Positions 32,426 to 41,345 are shown, counted from the first letter of the stretch. The stretch is DNA of 64,000 nt from Streptomyces sp. NBC_00704 (GCF_036226605.1 NZ_CP109000.1:6630501-6694500); one strand, 5' to 3'. A program made the numbers and translations. Notes: a model not told the origin generated them from the letters alone.

Positions 32426-32983
32426 TCAGACGACGGTCGCCAAGGGCCCCTTCAGGGGCAGACCGCCCCCGTGGCGCACCTCCGGCACGGCGACGCCCGC
32501 CACCACGAAGGACTCCTCGGCGCCGTCCGCGGGAAGCCCGGCGCGTGCGTAGAAGCGGCGGGCCGCGACGTTGTCCCTGAGCACCCACAGCCGCATCGCC
32601 GGGTGCCCCAGCGCCTCGGCCCGCCGCGCGGCCGCCCCGAGGAGCGCGCGTCCGACACCGGTGCCGAGGTGCTCGACGGCCGCGTAGAGGGCGTACAACT
32701 CGGCGTCCGGTGTGAGGACTTCGCCGTCCCGGTAGGGGCCGAGGGCCGCCCAGCCCACCACCGCCCCGGCACGCTCGGCGACCAGGTTCACCACGCCGGG
32801 CCCGCCCTGTCCGAAGCCCGCCCGGCGCCGCTCGGCGTCCTCGGCGACGCTCAGCGCGTCCAGGTACGTCTGCGGCATCAGGCCGCGGTAGGCCCGCTGC
32901 CAGCCGCGCACGCGGATCTCCGAGACCCGCCCGACGTCCGCGAACGTCATCTCGCGCACCGCCGGGGCCGTCGGCGACGTCAT
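32426..32983 (-). CDS. GNAT family N-acetyltransferase
   Basis: A 185-residue acetyl-CoA-dependent acetyltransferase. REMTFADVGRVSEIRVRGWQRAYRGLMP is the typical N-terminal start of this subgroup, LYALYAAVEHLGTGVGRALLGAAARRAEALGH holds the acetyl-CoA pyrophosphate loop (GTGVGRAL), and LWVLRDNVAARRFYARAGL is motif B. The acceptor substrate is unknown. Its ATG overlaps the stop codon of the short RidA-like frame upstream as ATGA. Confidence 0.9.
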   Translation of the reverse strand: MTSPTAPAVREMTFADVGRVSEIRVRGWQRAYRGLMPQTYLDALSVAEDAERRRAGFGQGGPGVVNLVAERAGAVVGWAALGPYRDGEVLTPDAELYALYAAVEHLGTGVGRALLGAAARRAEALGHPAMRLWVLRDNVAARRFYARAGLPADGAEESFVVAGVAVPEVRHGGGLPLKGPLATVV

Positions 32984-33171
32984 GCACCCTGCACCGCGAA
33001 CGCCCCGGTCACCCTCGGGAACTCCGGGCGGACCGGCGCGGCGACCCGCACGGCGGAGGCGGCCGACCGGCCGGCCACGGCCACGAGTCGGCCCGTGGCC
33101 GTCACCACCTGCGGGTACCGGGTCGCGGGGACGGCGCCGTCGGGGACGGTCGTCCTGGTCGGTTCGCTCAT
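32980..33171 (-). pseudogene. Internally deleted RidA-family remnant
   Basis: A 63-codon frame coupled by ATGA to the GNAT gene. Residues 1-36 read like the start of an actinobacterial RidA enamine deaminase (YPQVVTATGRLVAVAGRSA, compare YSQVVTATGRLVAVSGQ). Residues 37-63 (ASAVRVAAPVRPEF, then GAFAV) read like the family's C-terminal STAVQVAALFRPE segment. The middle, about 70 residues, is absent, but the frame is kept. The family is normally about 130 residues and needs the lost part for its trimer and active site. It could be a pseudogene or a retained leader peptide for the GNAT gene. The family match is from memory of RidA sequences. Confidence 0.55.
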
Positions 33172-33275
33172 GCGCCCATGGTGGACCACGGCCCGACGAC
33201 GCCCCGGCCCCGGCCCGCCCGACGCCCCCTGCCCCGCCTCACCCGGGTGTCTCCGGTGGCGCCCCCGGGGGCCGG

Positions 33276-34877
33276 TCAGCCGCGGAAGCCCAGGAGGCCG
33301 TGCAGCGTGGTGCCGTGGGCCGAGCGCTGGGCGACCTTCGAGTCCAGCGGCTCGGGGTCGGGCTGCGCCGGGCAGACCGCGTCCGCCTCACCGCTCCCGC
33401 GCGGCACCACGCCGTCGGCCAGGTATGCCGCCAGGTGCTTGTCCAGGCAGGCGTTCCCGCTGAGCGTGATGCCGTGGTTCTGCCCGCCCTCCTCGACCAC
33501 CAGGCTGGAGCCCCGCAGCAGAGCGTGGACCGTCGCACCGCCCTCGAACGGGGTCGCCGCGTCGTTCGTCGCCTGGAACAGCAGGACCGGCGGCAGGTCC
33601 CCGTTGACGACGTTCGGCGCGGTCTGCGGCCGGGTCGGCCAGAACGCGCACGGCGCGTTGTACCAGGCGTTGTTCCACGTCATGAAGGGCGCCTTGGCGT
33701 GCACCGACCAGTTGTCGGAGCGCCACTCGTCCCAGTCTCCGGGCCAGGAGGAGTCCCGGCACTGCACCGCGGTGTAGACGCTGTAGCCGTTGTCGCCCGC
33801 GGCGTCGACCGCGGCGAAGTTCTCGTACGCCTCGACCAGCGGGGCGGTGTTCGCGGCGTTCACGTAGGCCGCGAACGCCTCGGCGAGGTGGGGCCAGTAG
33901 CCGTTGTAGTAGCCGCCGGGCATGAACGTGTCCTCCAGCTCGGAGGCGCCCACCTTGCCGCCGGCCGGCTCCTTCCCCAGCGCCGCCCGCATCGCGTACC
34001 ACTTCGCCTCGACCCGCTCCGGGTCGGCGCCCAGCTTGTAGGCCTTGTCGTGCCGGGCGATCCACGCCATCAGGGCGCGGTGGCGGTCGTTGAAGGCGAG
34101 GTCCTGGGTGAGGTTGTCCTCGTACCAGACGCCGGTCGGGTCCACGATCGAGTCCAGGACCAGGCGCCGCACCCGCTGCGGGTAGAGCTTGGCGTACACC
34201 GCACCGAGGTAGGTGCCGTACGAGTAGCCGAAGTAGTTGAGCCGCTCGGCGCCGACCGCGGCGCGGATCGCGTCCATGTCCCGGACGGCGTCGATCGTGT
34301 CGATGTACGGCAGGACGTCGGCGTACTTCTTGCCGCAGGCCTCGGCGAAGGAGCGGGCGCGCTGGAGGCCGGCCCGCTCGATCGCCTCGGTGAGCGGCAC
34401 GGAGTCCGGGCGGACGGGGGCGAAGTGACCCGGCCGGCAGTTCAGGGCGGGCGTGCTCCTGCCGACCCCGCGCGGGTCGAAGCCGATCACGTCGTACTGC
34501 GCCGCGACCGCCTTGGGCAGCGCCGAGGCGACGAACCCGGCGAGGCTCAGCCCCTGGCCGCCCGGTCCGCCCGGGTTGACCAGCAGCGGGCCCTGGTACG
34601 TCTTCGCGGTGTGCGGCACACGGGACAGCGCCAGCGTGATCTGCCGCCCGTCCGGCCGGGTGTGGTCGAGCGGCACCTTCAGCGACGCGCACTGCAGGGC
34701 AGGCCGGTCGGCGATGCCGCAGCTCTTCCAGGCGGGCTTCGCGGCGGAGCCGGAACCGGAGAAGGGGGCGGAGACGGGGGAGGCGGGGTGTGACGGGCTC
34801 GCGCCGGCGGGCACGGCCGTGACCGTCCCGGCCACGACTGCGGCGGCGGCGCACAGCACGGCTGCGCGTGTGTTCAT
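33276..34877 (-). CDS. Secreted S33-type alpha/beta hydrolase, tripeptidyl aminopeptidase-like
   Basis: A 533-residue exported hydrolase of the Streptomyces tripeptidyl-aminopeptidase / proline iminopeptidase group. Residues 1-27 are a signal peptide (MNTRAAVLCAAAAVVAGTVTA). The oxyanion segment LLVNPGGPGGQG, nucleophile S219 in FGYSYGTYLG, D439 in LFQATNDAATPF and H468 in GQNHGITLS complete the triad. Cysteines in AWKSCG and ALNCRPG are likely paired outside the cell. GGGAGCAG precedes the ATG; an upstream reading to 34928 lacks a signal at its start. It probably trims tripeptides from extracellular peptides. Confidence 0.92.
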   Translation of the reverse strand: MNTRAAVLCAAAAVVAGTVTAVPAGASPSHPASPVSAPFSGSGSAAKPAWKSCGIADRPALQCASLKVPLDHTRPDGRQITLALSRVPHTAKTYQGPLLVNPGGPGGQGLSLAGFVASALPKAVAAQYDVIGFDPRGVGRSTPALNCRPGHFAPVRPDSVPLTEAIERAGLQRARSFAEACGKKYADVLPYIDTIDAVRDMDAIRAAVGAERLNYFGYSYGTYLGAVYAKLYPQRVRRLVLDSIVDPTGVWYEDNLTQDLAFNDRHRALMAWIARHDKAYKLGADPERVEAKWYAMRAALGKEPAGGKVGASELEDTFMPGGYYNGYWPHLAEAFAAYVNAANTAPLVEAYENFAAVDAAGDNGYSVYTAVQCRDSSWPGDWDEWRSDNWSVHAKAPFMTWNNAWYNAPCAFWPTRPQTAPNVVNGDLPPVLLFQATNDAATPFEGGATVHALLRGSSLVVEEGGQNHGITLSGNACLDKHLAAYLADGVVPRGSGEADAVCPAQPDPEPLDSKVAQRSAHGTTLHGLLGFRG

Positions 34878-35020
34878 GGACTGCTCCCGGGACGAAAGGG
34901 GCCGGCGAAGGCGGACCGCGCAGGTCACGGCCCTTGCCGGATCGTCCCGGAAAGATCGTCAGGAAATACCTGTTCTGCGGCTTATTGACCCGTTCGAGTA
35001 CCCGGATGCGCGCACACGAC

Positions 35021-36064
35021 CTAGAGCAGCGTGAGCTGGGTGGGCCCGGGTGCGGCGGGGGCCTCGGCCGGGGCGGGCGGGCGGATCCGGCGCGGTGTCC
35101 CCGTGCGCGTGGGGCCGATGCCGTACTCCTCGGCCAGCTCGTGCACCTGACGGGTGATCCGGCGCTGGTACCACTTCGGGGCGTAGGCGCCGTCCGCGTA
35201 CAGCCGCTCGTAACGGCGCACCAGGTGGGGGTGGTGCTGTCCGAGCCAGGCCATGAACCACTCGCGGGCGCCGGGGCGCAGATGCAGGGCGAGCGGGGTG
35301 ACCGAGGTGGCCCCGGCGGCCGCGATCGCCCGGACGGTGGCGCGCAGTTGAGCCGGTTCGTCGCCCAGGAACGGGATCACCGGCGCCATCAGCACCCCGC
35401 AGCCGATGCCGTGGTCGGTGAGGGTGCGCACCACGTCCAGCCGGCGCTGCGGCGCGGGAGTGCCCGGCTCCACGGTGCGCCACAGGTCGGTGTCGGTGAA
35501 GCCCACGGAGACCGAGACCCCGACGTCGGTCACCTCGGCGGACTGCCGCAACAGGTCGAGGTCGCGCAGGATCAGGGTGCCCTTGGTGAGGATGGAGAAG
35601 GGGTTGGCCCGGTCGCGCAGGGCCGACAGGATGCCCGGCATCAGCCGGTAGCGGCCCTCCGCGCGCTGGTAGCAGTCGACGTTCGTGCCCATCGCGACGT
35701 GTTCGCCCGTCCAGCGGGGCGAGGCCAGCTGGCGGCGCAGCACGTCCGGCGCGTTCACCTTGACGACGATCTGGGTGTCGAAGCCGATCCCGGTGTCGAG
35801 GTCGAGATAGCTGTGCGTGCGGCGGGCGAAGCAGTAGACGCACGCGTGCGTGCAGCCGCGGTAGGGGTTCACCGTCCACTCGAACGGCATCCGGGAGGCG
35901 CCCGGCACCCGGTTGAGGACCGACCGGGCGCGGACCTCGTGGAAGGTGATGCCGGCGAACTCGGGCGTGTCGAACGTCCTGGTCGTGACCGTGTCCGCGC
36001 CGAACAGCGCGGCGTCCGCCGGCCGGTCGTGGCGGGTCTCCACGGCGAGGTTCTCCCAGCGCAT
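35021..36064 (-). CDS. Rv2578c/SplB-like radical SAM protein
   Basis: A 347-residue radical SAM protein with the iron-sulfur cysteines C71, C75, C78 in CTHACVYC. Conserved stretches are EWTVNPYRGC, THSYLDLDTGIGFDT, VAMGTNVDCYQRAE and PVIPFLGDEP. It belongs to the Rv2578c family, related to the DNA photoproduct lyase SplB, although its substrate is not established. GAGGAG precedes the ATG. A perfect SOS box lies 33 bases upstream, which supports a DNA-damage role. A longer reading to 36226 would pass through the SOS box and is rejected. Confidence 0.88.
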   Translation of the reverse strand: MRWENLAVETRHDRPADAALFGADTVTTRTFDTPEFAGITFHEVRARSVLNRVPGASRMPFEWTVNPYRGCTHACVYCFARRTHSYLDLDTGIGFDTQIVVKVNAPDVLRRQLASPRWTGEHVAMGTNVDCYQRAEGRYRLMPGILSALRDRANPFSILTKGTLILRDLDLLRQSAEVTDVGVSVSVGFTDTDLWRTVEPGTPAPQRRLDVVRTLTDHGIGCGVLMAPVIPFLGDEPAQLRATVRAIAAAGATSVTPLALHLRPGAREWFMAWLGQHHPHLVRRYERLYADGAYAPKWYQRRITRQVHELAEEYGIGPTRTGTPRRIRPPAPAEAPAAPGPTQLTLL

Positions 36065-36096
36065 GACGCCTCCTCGGTTGCACTGCCCCCACAATA

Positions 36097-36108
36097 GAAC
36101 ATCTGTTC
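36097..36108. promoter_or_regulatory. LexA (SOS) box GAACATCTGTTC
   Basis: The sequence matches the actinobacterial LexA consensus GAAC-N4-GTTC, with arms extending to GAACA/TGTTC. It lies 33 bases upstream of the radical SAM start, where a repressor would cover the promoter. Confidence 0.75.
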
Positions 36109-36214
36109 CCATGATCGTGCGGCGGACCTTTCCCGACCGGTTTGCGATCGGCCCGCGATCGCTTCGCGGGCCCCGATTTGGGCGGCCGAGGACCGGGGTG
36201 GTTGGCTTGCCCCG

Positions 36215-36265
36215 AACCTGAGGCACCCCTGAGCACTACTGAGCACCCCTGAGCAACCCTGAGCA
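36215..36265 (+). repeat. 10-bp tandem repeats CCCTGAGCA upstream of the SRPBCC gene
   Basis: Five successive units with a strict 10-bp period share CTGAGCA or a close variant: the first is CTGAGGCA, the next four carry CTGAGCA. The array ends about 20 bases before the SRPBCC start and sits just before its ribosome site. A 10-bp period places every unit on the same face of the DNA helix. Confidence 0.7.
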
Positions 36266-36286
36266 ACACGGACCTGGAGGAACCCC

Positions 36287-36730
36287 ATGGCGCAGGTCGA
36301 GGCCACCACCGAGCGGGTCGTCGCGGCGGACCCGGACAAGGTGTTCGACACGATCGCCGACTACAGCGGCACGCGCGGGAAGCTGCTGACCGAGCACTTC
36401 AGCGAGTACGAGGTGCGCGAGGGCGGCGACGGCGAGGGCACCCTCGTCCACTGGAAGCTCCAGGCCACCAGCAAGCGCGTGCGCGACTGCCTCCTGGAGG
36501 TCTCCGAACCGGCCGACGGCGAACTCGTGGAGAAGGACCGCAACTCCTCGATGGTCACGGTCTGGCGTGTCACCCCGGCCGGCGAGGGCGCGTCCCGCGT
36601 CGTCGTCACCACCACGTGGAACGGCGCCGGCGGCATCGGCGGCTTCTTCGAGAAGACCTTCGCCCCCAAGGGCCTCGGCCGGATCTACGACGCCGTCCTC
36701 GCCAACCTCGCCGCCGAGGTCGAGAAGTAG
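36287..36730 (+). CDS. SRPBCC family protein
   Basis: A 147-residue START/polyketide-cyclase-like fold with a hydrophobic ligand cavity. It begins VEATTERVVAADPDKVFDTIADYS, has a central VHWKLQATSKRVRDCLLEVSEP, and ends with the long helix FEKTFAPKGLGRIYDAVLANLAAEV. The ligand and role are unknown. GGAGGA lies 7 bases before the ATG. A 10-bp tandem repeat array sits between promoter and start. Confidence 0.85.
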   Translation: MAQVEATTERVVAADPDKVFDTIADYSGTRGKLLTEHFSEYEVREGGDGEGTLVHWKLQATSKRVRDCLLEVSEPADGELVEKDRNSSMVTVWRVTPAGEGASRVVVTTTWNGAGGIGGFFEKTFAPKGLGRIYDAVLANLAAEVEK

Positions 36731-36883
36731 CCCGACGCCCCGCGTTCCCCGGTGCGTTGAACACCGTCACCGGATCGAGTGGTTCCCCCTCGTGACCGGG
36801 ACGGCGCCGTAACCCGTCGCACTCGCCCGTGGTTGTCGCTTGACGCGACGACCGTGTGGCGGGTGCGACGAGGGGAACGGCTG

Positions 36884-37687
36884 ATGGGCGCAACCACTCC
36901 GCTGAAGGACGAGCCGGTCACGGCGACTCCCGCGAACCTCGTCCACGGCACGGTGCGGCGCCCGGACGGAAGCGCCGTGCCCCGCGCGGCGCTCACCCTC
37001 GTCGACGCGGGCGGCGTGCAGACCGGCCGGGGCGCCAGCGGCGAGAACGGGCGCTACGCACTGCCCGCCCCCGACCGCGGCACGTACGTCCTGATCGCCG
37101 CGGCGGGCGGTCACCAGCCCCGGGCCGTGTCCGTCACCGTCGGCGAGCACCCCGTCGAACTCGACATCGTCCTCGGCGGGGCCGGCCGGCTCACGGGCAG
37201 CGTCGTCACCGCCGGCGGCGACCCCGTGCCGGACGCCGCCGTCGCCCTCACCGACGCGCGCGGCGAGGTCGTCGCCTCCGCCCGCACCGGCCGCGACGGC
37301 GGCTACCTCCTCGCCGGGCTCGTCGCCGGGGACTACACGCTCGCCGCCGGCGCCCCCGCCCACCGCCCGGCCGCCGTGCCGGTCACCGTCCAGGCCGCCC
37401 GCGAGACCCGCCGGGACGTCGAACTCGCCGGCGGCGCACTGCTGCGCGGCACGGTTCGGGCCACCGGCGGAGGGGCGGTCGAGGACGCGCGCGTCACCCT
37501 GCTCGACGCGGCGGGCAACGTCGTCGCCACCCTCACCACCGGAGCCGACGGCACGTTCCGGTTCGGCGATCTGTCCTGCGGCGAGTACACCGTCATCGCC
37601 GCCGGCTACCCGCCGGCCGCCACCGTCGTGCGGGTCGCCGGAGGCGGCCGCACGGAGCGCGACCTGCGGCTCGGCCACGAGGACTGA
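36884..37687 (+). CDS. Triple carboxypeptidase-regulatory-like beta-sandwich protein
   Basis: A 267-residue protein of three CarboxypepD_reg/Cna-B-like domains of about 80 residues. Each has the pattern HGTV/GSVV/RGTV...VPRAALTLVDAGG...GRYALPAPDRGTYVLIAAA; the repeats start near residues 20, 98 and 180. There is no signal peptide or anchor, which is unusual because such domains are mostly found on secreted proteins. GAGGGGAAC precedes the ATG. The gene is 152 bases upstream of a SpoIIE-type phosphatase on the same strand. No enzyme motif is present, so a binding or scaffold role is possible. Confidence 0.8.
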   Translation: MGATTPLKDEPVTATPANLVHGTVRRPDGSAVPRAALTLVDAGGVQTGRGASGENGRYALPAPDRGTYVLIAAAGGHQPRAVSVTVGEHPVELDIVLGGAGRLTGSVVTAGGDPVPDAAVALTDARGEVVASARTGRDGGYLLAGLVAGDYTLAAGAPAHRPAAVPVTVQAARETRRDVELAGGALLRGTVRATGGGAVEDARVTLLDAAGNVVATLTTGADGTFRFGDLSCGEYTVIAAGYPPAATVVRVAGGGRTERDLRLGHED

Positions 37688-37839
37688 CGGCGCGCGGGCG
37701 CGGGCGAAACGAAGGGCGTACCCCGGCGCACCGCGCTGAAACCAATTCCAGGATTGACGCCCGCGCCGAGCGGCGTGCGCCGTACGGTGGGGTCGGCGGG
37801 ACAGATCTTGCACAGCTCTGGGGAGAGAGGGCCTGCGCC

Positions 37840-40389
37840 ATGGACCGTGGCACCGAGAGGGACGCACCTCCCCGCCGCGGAACCGCGAGCGAGGCGACGG
37901 ACGGGCCGGAACGGGGATCGACGCGTCCCGAGGGCGGGGACGCACCCGCCGGCGTCGGGCGCGTCCCCCTCGCCGTGGTCGTCGTGGACCGCGAGGGCCT
38001 GGTCTCCCACTGGAGCGCGGGCGCACGCCGGCTGTTCGGCGTAGCCAAGGACGAGGCGATCGGGCAGCCCGCCATCGACCTGCTCCCCGTCTCCGGCGCG
38101 CTCCCCGACCCCGACGACGACTTCGCCGACCTCGCCGACGACCCCTACGGCGAGTACACCGCCGCCGACGGCGTGGGGCCGGGCCTGGACTCCTCCCTCG
38201 GCCGCGGGCTCGGCTACCCGGCCGCCGGCCGGGCCCGGCTGACGGTGCCCGCCCCCGACGCCGGCCACACGCGCGCCGACGTGCTGTGGTGGGCCTACCC
38301 GCTGGTCGGGCCGGGCACGGAGCGGCTGCTGGTGCTGGCCGCCGACGCGACCGCCCTGCGCCCCGAGGAGCCCGCGAACCCCTCGGCCGTCGAACGCATC
38401 GCCCCCGGCTTCGCCCTGCACACCGACTTCCCCGGCGCCGAGGACCTCGCCCGCAGACTGCCCGAGATCCTGCCCAGCATGAGCGTCGGCGAAAGCGCCC
38501 GCATCGTCGCGCAGGTCCTCGAACTCGGCTATCCCGTCATGGAGTTCAGTCAGAACGACCGGGTGCCCGTGACCCCCGACTGGGGCGTGGCCCGGCGCGT
38601 CGAACGCCGGGCCCGCCAAGCGCGCGCCGCCCGCGCCGCCGCCGAAGGGCTCCCGATACCGCAGGACCCGGCCGACGAGGGCGAGGATCTCGAACACGCC
38701 GCCGTCCGTGAACGGCTGGAGTTCCTCAACGAGGTCAGCGGGAGGATCGGCACCTCCCTCGACCTGTCCCGCACCATCGTCGAGGTCAGCCGGGCCGTCG
38801 TCCCGCGCTTCACCGACGTCGCCGGCACGTATCTGCGCGAACAGGTCGTCGCCGGCGAGGGATTCCCCCGCGGCGTGCCGGACACCACCACCCTGTGGCA
38901 CCGCGTCGCCCTGGAGCACACCGACGAACCCGGCCGCTGGGACGACGTCGTGCCCGTGGGCGAGGCCATGCCGTTCCCCGCGCACACCCCGTTCTTCCAG
39001 TGCATGACCACCGGCGAGCCCGTGCTGGTGCCCCGGATCAGCGAGCAGCTGGGCCACGCCGTCGCCTCGCAGTTCGAGAAGCGGGACATCCGGCCCCTGA
39101 TCACCGGCCGCTCCATGCTCGTCGTCCCGCTCAAGGCCCGTGACGTCGTCCTCGGCTTCATGATCCTGCTGCGCCACCCCGAACGCGCCGTCTTCAACGA
39201 CATGGACCGCGTCACGGGCGCCGAACTCGCCGCCCGCGCGGGCCTGGTGCTCGACAACGCGCGCATGTACACCCACCAGGAGAGCGTCGCGGAGACCCTC
39301 CAGGACAGCATGCTGCCGCACATCCCGCCGCGCAGGACCGGCTGCGACCTCGCCACCCGCTATCTGCCGGGCACCCAGCTGGGCCGGGTCGGCGGGGACT
39401 GGTTCGACTCGGTGAAACTGCCCGGCGCGCGCACCGCGCTCGTCGTCGGCGACGTCATGGGGCACGGCCTCAACTCCGCCGCCATGATGGGCCAGTTACG
39501 GACGGCCGTACAGACCCTGGCCGCGCTCGACCTGCCGCCCGCCCAGCTCCTGCGCAACCTCGACGATCTCGCGCAACGCCTGGGCGACACCTACCTGGCG
39601 ACCTGCCTGTACGCCGTGTACGACCCGATCGCGGGCGAACTCACCCTCGCCAACGCGGGACACATCCCGCCGGTGCTGGTGCGGGCCGCCGACGGCCGCA
39701 GCGAGCTGCTCGACCTGCCCACCGGCGCGCCCGTCGGCGTCGGCGGGGTGCCCTTCGAGGCCGTCCGCGTCCGCGTGGAGTCGGGGGACCGGCTCGTGAT
39801 GTGCACCGACGGGCTGGTGGAGATGCACGGCGAGGACATCGGCGTGGGCCTGGCGGCCCTGTGCGAGTCCGCGGCACATCCGGCCGCCTCCATGGACGAC
39901 GCCTGCGACACGATCGTCCGCGCCCTCGCCGCGGCCTTCTCCCGGGCCGGTCACGGCGATCGCAAGGACGACGTCGCCCTGCTCATGGCCCGGCTCGGCG
40001 GCCTCGAGCCCGAAGACGTCGCCGAACTGGTCCTCGCGCCCGACCCGGCCGAGGTCGCGAGGGCCCGTGCCGCGGTCCGCGAGCGGCTGCACGGCTGGGG
40101 ACTGGACGCACTCGCCGACACCGCCGCACTCATGGTGAGCGAACTCGTCACCAACGCCGTGCGGCACTCCCGCGGACGTCCCGCCGGACTGCGGCTCGTC
40201 CGCGGCGACACCCTGCTCTGCGAGGTCGAGGACGACGACCACGAGCTGCCCGACCTGCTGAGCGCCGGACCCGGCGACGAGGCCGGACGCGGGCTGCGCG
40301 TGGTGAGCGCGCTGGCCCGCGAATGGGGCGCGAGCCGCACGGCGGACGGGAAGTCGGTCTGGTTCGAACTGACGCTGCCGCACCGCTGA
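37840..40389 (+). CDS. PAS-GAF-SpoIIE phosphatase with anti-sigma-type kinase domain
   Basis: An 849-residue cytoplasmic regulator. Domains in order: PAS (about 43-150, VPLAVVVVDREGLVSHWSAGA), a linker, GAF (about 292-480, FLNEVSGRIGTSLDLSRTIVE), PP2C/SpoIIE phosphatase (about 500-700, with GGDWFDSV and GDVMGHGLNSAAMMGQ for metal binding), and a C-terminal HATPase_c domain like RsbW (about 725-845, LMVSELVTNAVRHSRG and GRGLRVV). Such proteins dephosphorylate anti-anti-sigma factors and rephosphorylate them, tuning stress or developmental sigma factors. Codon 553 is TTA (39496-39498), so it is a likely bldA target. GGGAGAGAGG precedes the ATG. No partner sigma factor gene is in the window. Confidence 0.93.
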   Translation: MDRGTERDAPPRRGTASEATDGPERGSTRPEGGDAPAGVGRVPLAVVVVDREGLVSHWSAGARRLFGVAKDEAIGQPAIDLLPVSGALPDPDDDFADLADDPYGEYTAADGVGPGLDSSLGRGLGYPAAGRARLTVPAPDAGHTRADVLWWAYPLVGPGTERLLVLAADATALRPEEPANPSAVERIAPGFALHTDFPGAEDLARRLPEILPSMSVGESARIVAQVLELGYPVMEFSQNDRVPVTPDWGVARRVERRARQARAARAAAEGLPIPQDPADEGEDLEHAAVRERLEFLNEVSGRIGTSLDLSRTIVEVSRAVVPRFTDVAGTYLREQVVAGEGFPRGVPDTTTLWHRVALEHTDEPGRWDDVVPVGEAMPFPAHTPFFQCMTTGEPVLVPRISEQLGHAVASQFEKRDIRPLITGRSMLVVPLKARDVVLGFMILLRHPERAVFNDMDRVTGAELAARAGLVLDNARMYTHQESVAETLQDSMLPHIPPRRTGCDLATRYLPGTQLGRVGGDWFDSVKLPGARTALVVGDVMGHGLNSAAMMGQLRTAVQTLAALDLPPAQLLRNLDDLAQRLGDTYLATCLYAVYDPIAGELTLANAGHIPPVLVRAADGRSELLDLPTGAPVGVGGVPFEAVRVRVESGDRLVMCTDGLVEMHGEDIGVGLAALCESAAHPAASMDDACDTIVRALAAAFSRAGHGDRKDDVALLMARLGGLEPEDVAELVLAPDPAEVARARAAVRERLHGWGLDALADTAALMVSELVTNAVRHSRGRPAGLRLVRGDTLLCEVEDDDHELPDLLSAGPGDEAGRGLRVVSALAREWGASRTADGKSVWFELTLPHR

Positions 40390-40619
40390 ACCCGCTCCGC
40401 CGCCCCTCGCCGCTGGACGCGACCGTCCGCCCGGCGGCCCGCGCGCCCCGTCGGCCCCGCCCCGTCGGCCCCGCCCGGCCGCCCCGCGGGACGCGGCGGG
40501 CGGATCCCGGATGCGGCGGGCGGGAACGGGTACCGCGCTTGTAGCGGCGGCCGCAAGGCGGTAGACCGTACCCGCCCGTCGCTGACGACGGATCGGCTTT
40601 GCGTCCTGGGGAGTTGGGA

Positions 40620-41345
40620 ATGAGCGTGGACAGTCGGTACCGGGCGGCGTGGGAGGGTTTCTGGCGGGAGGCCCCCGAGGAGCCCGGCGGGGTGTTCTGG
40701 GACGCGGACGCGAAGGTGACCGCCGCCCTGCACCTCGCCCTCTTCGAACCCCATCTGACCGACGCCGACCTGCCGTTGGTGGACATCGGCTGCGGCAACG
40801 GCACGCAGACCCGCTACTTCGCGGACCGCTTCGACCAGGTGATCGGCGTCGACCTGTCCGCCGCGGCCCTCGACCACGCCCGCCGCGCCGATCCCGGGCG
40901 CGGGACCGCCTACCGGCTGCTGGACGCGACGGACAAGGCCGAGGTCGAGGCGCTGCACGCCGAAACGGGGGACGCCAACGTGTATGTGCGGGGCGTGCTG
41001 CACCAGTGCGAACCCGGCGACCGGCAGCCGCTGGTGGACGGGATCGCCGCGCTGCTGGGTCGGCGCGGCCGGGCCCTGCTGGTGGAACTGTCGGAGACCG
41101 CCCGGCCCGTCCTGGGCGCGCTGGCGCAGCACCCGGCGGGACCGCCGCCCAAGCTGGCGCCGGTGCTCCGGCACGGCATCGCCCCGGGCGAGGTCGCCGA
41201 CGAGGCGGTGCCCGGCTATCTGCGGGCGGCCGGTCTCACCCTGCTTGCTTGCGGCGAACTGCCCCTGTCCACCACCGAGTTCACGCCGGACGGCAGCCGC
41301 ATCGAGCTGCCGTCCCGGTGGTTCGTGACCGCCCGGGAGGAGTGA
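40620..41345 (+). CDS. Class I SAM-dependent methyltransferase
   Basis: A 241-residue Rossmann-fold methyltransferase. The SAM motif is VDIGCGNGTQTRYFA near residue 60, followed by VIGVDLSAAALDHAR and the acidic adenine-loop segment LLDATDKAE. FWREAPEEPGGVFWDAD near the start and RIELPSRWFVTARE at the end resemble a group of small Streptomyces methyltransferases of unknown substrate. GGGGAG lies 6 bases before the ATG. The 230 bases before it are very GC-rich with short direct repeats (CCCCGTCGGCC twice) and no gene. Confidence 0.85.
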   Translation: MSVDSRYRAAWEGFWREAPEEPGGVFWDADAKVTAALHLALFEPHLTDADLPLVDIGCGNGTQTRYFADRFDQVIGVDLSAAALDHARRADPGRGTAYRLLDATDKAEVEALHAETGDANVYVRGVLHQCEPGDRQPLVDGIAALLGRRGRALLVELSETARPVLGALAQHPAGPPPKLAPVLRHGIAPGEVADEAVPGYLRAAGLTLLACGELPLSTTEFTPDGSRIELPSRWFVTAREE

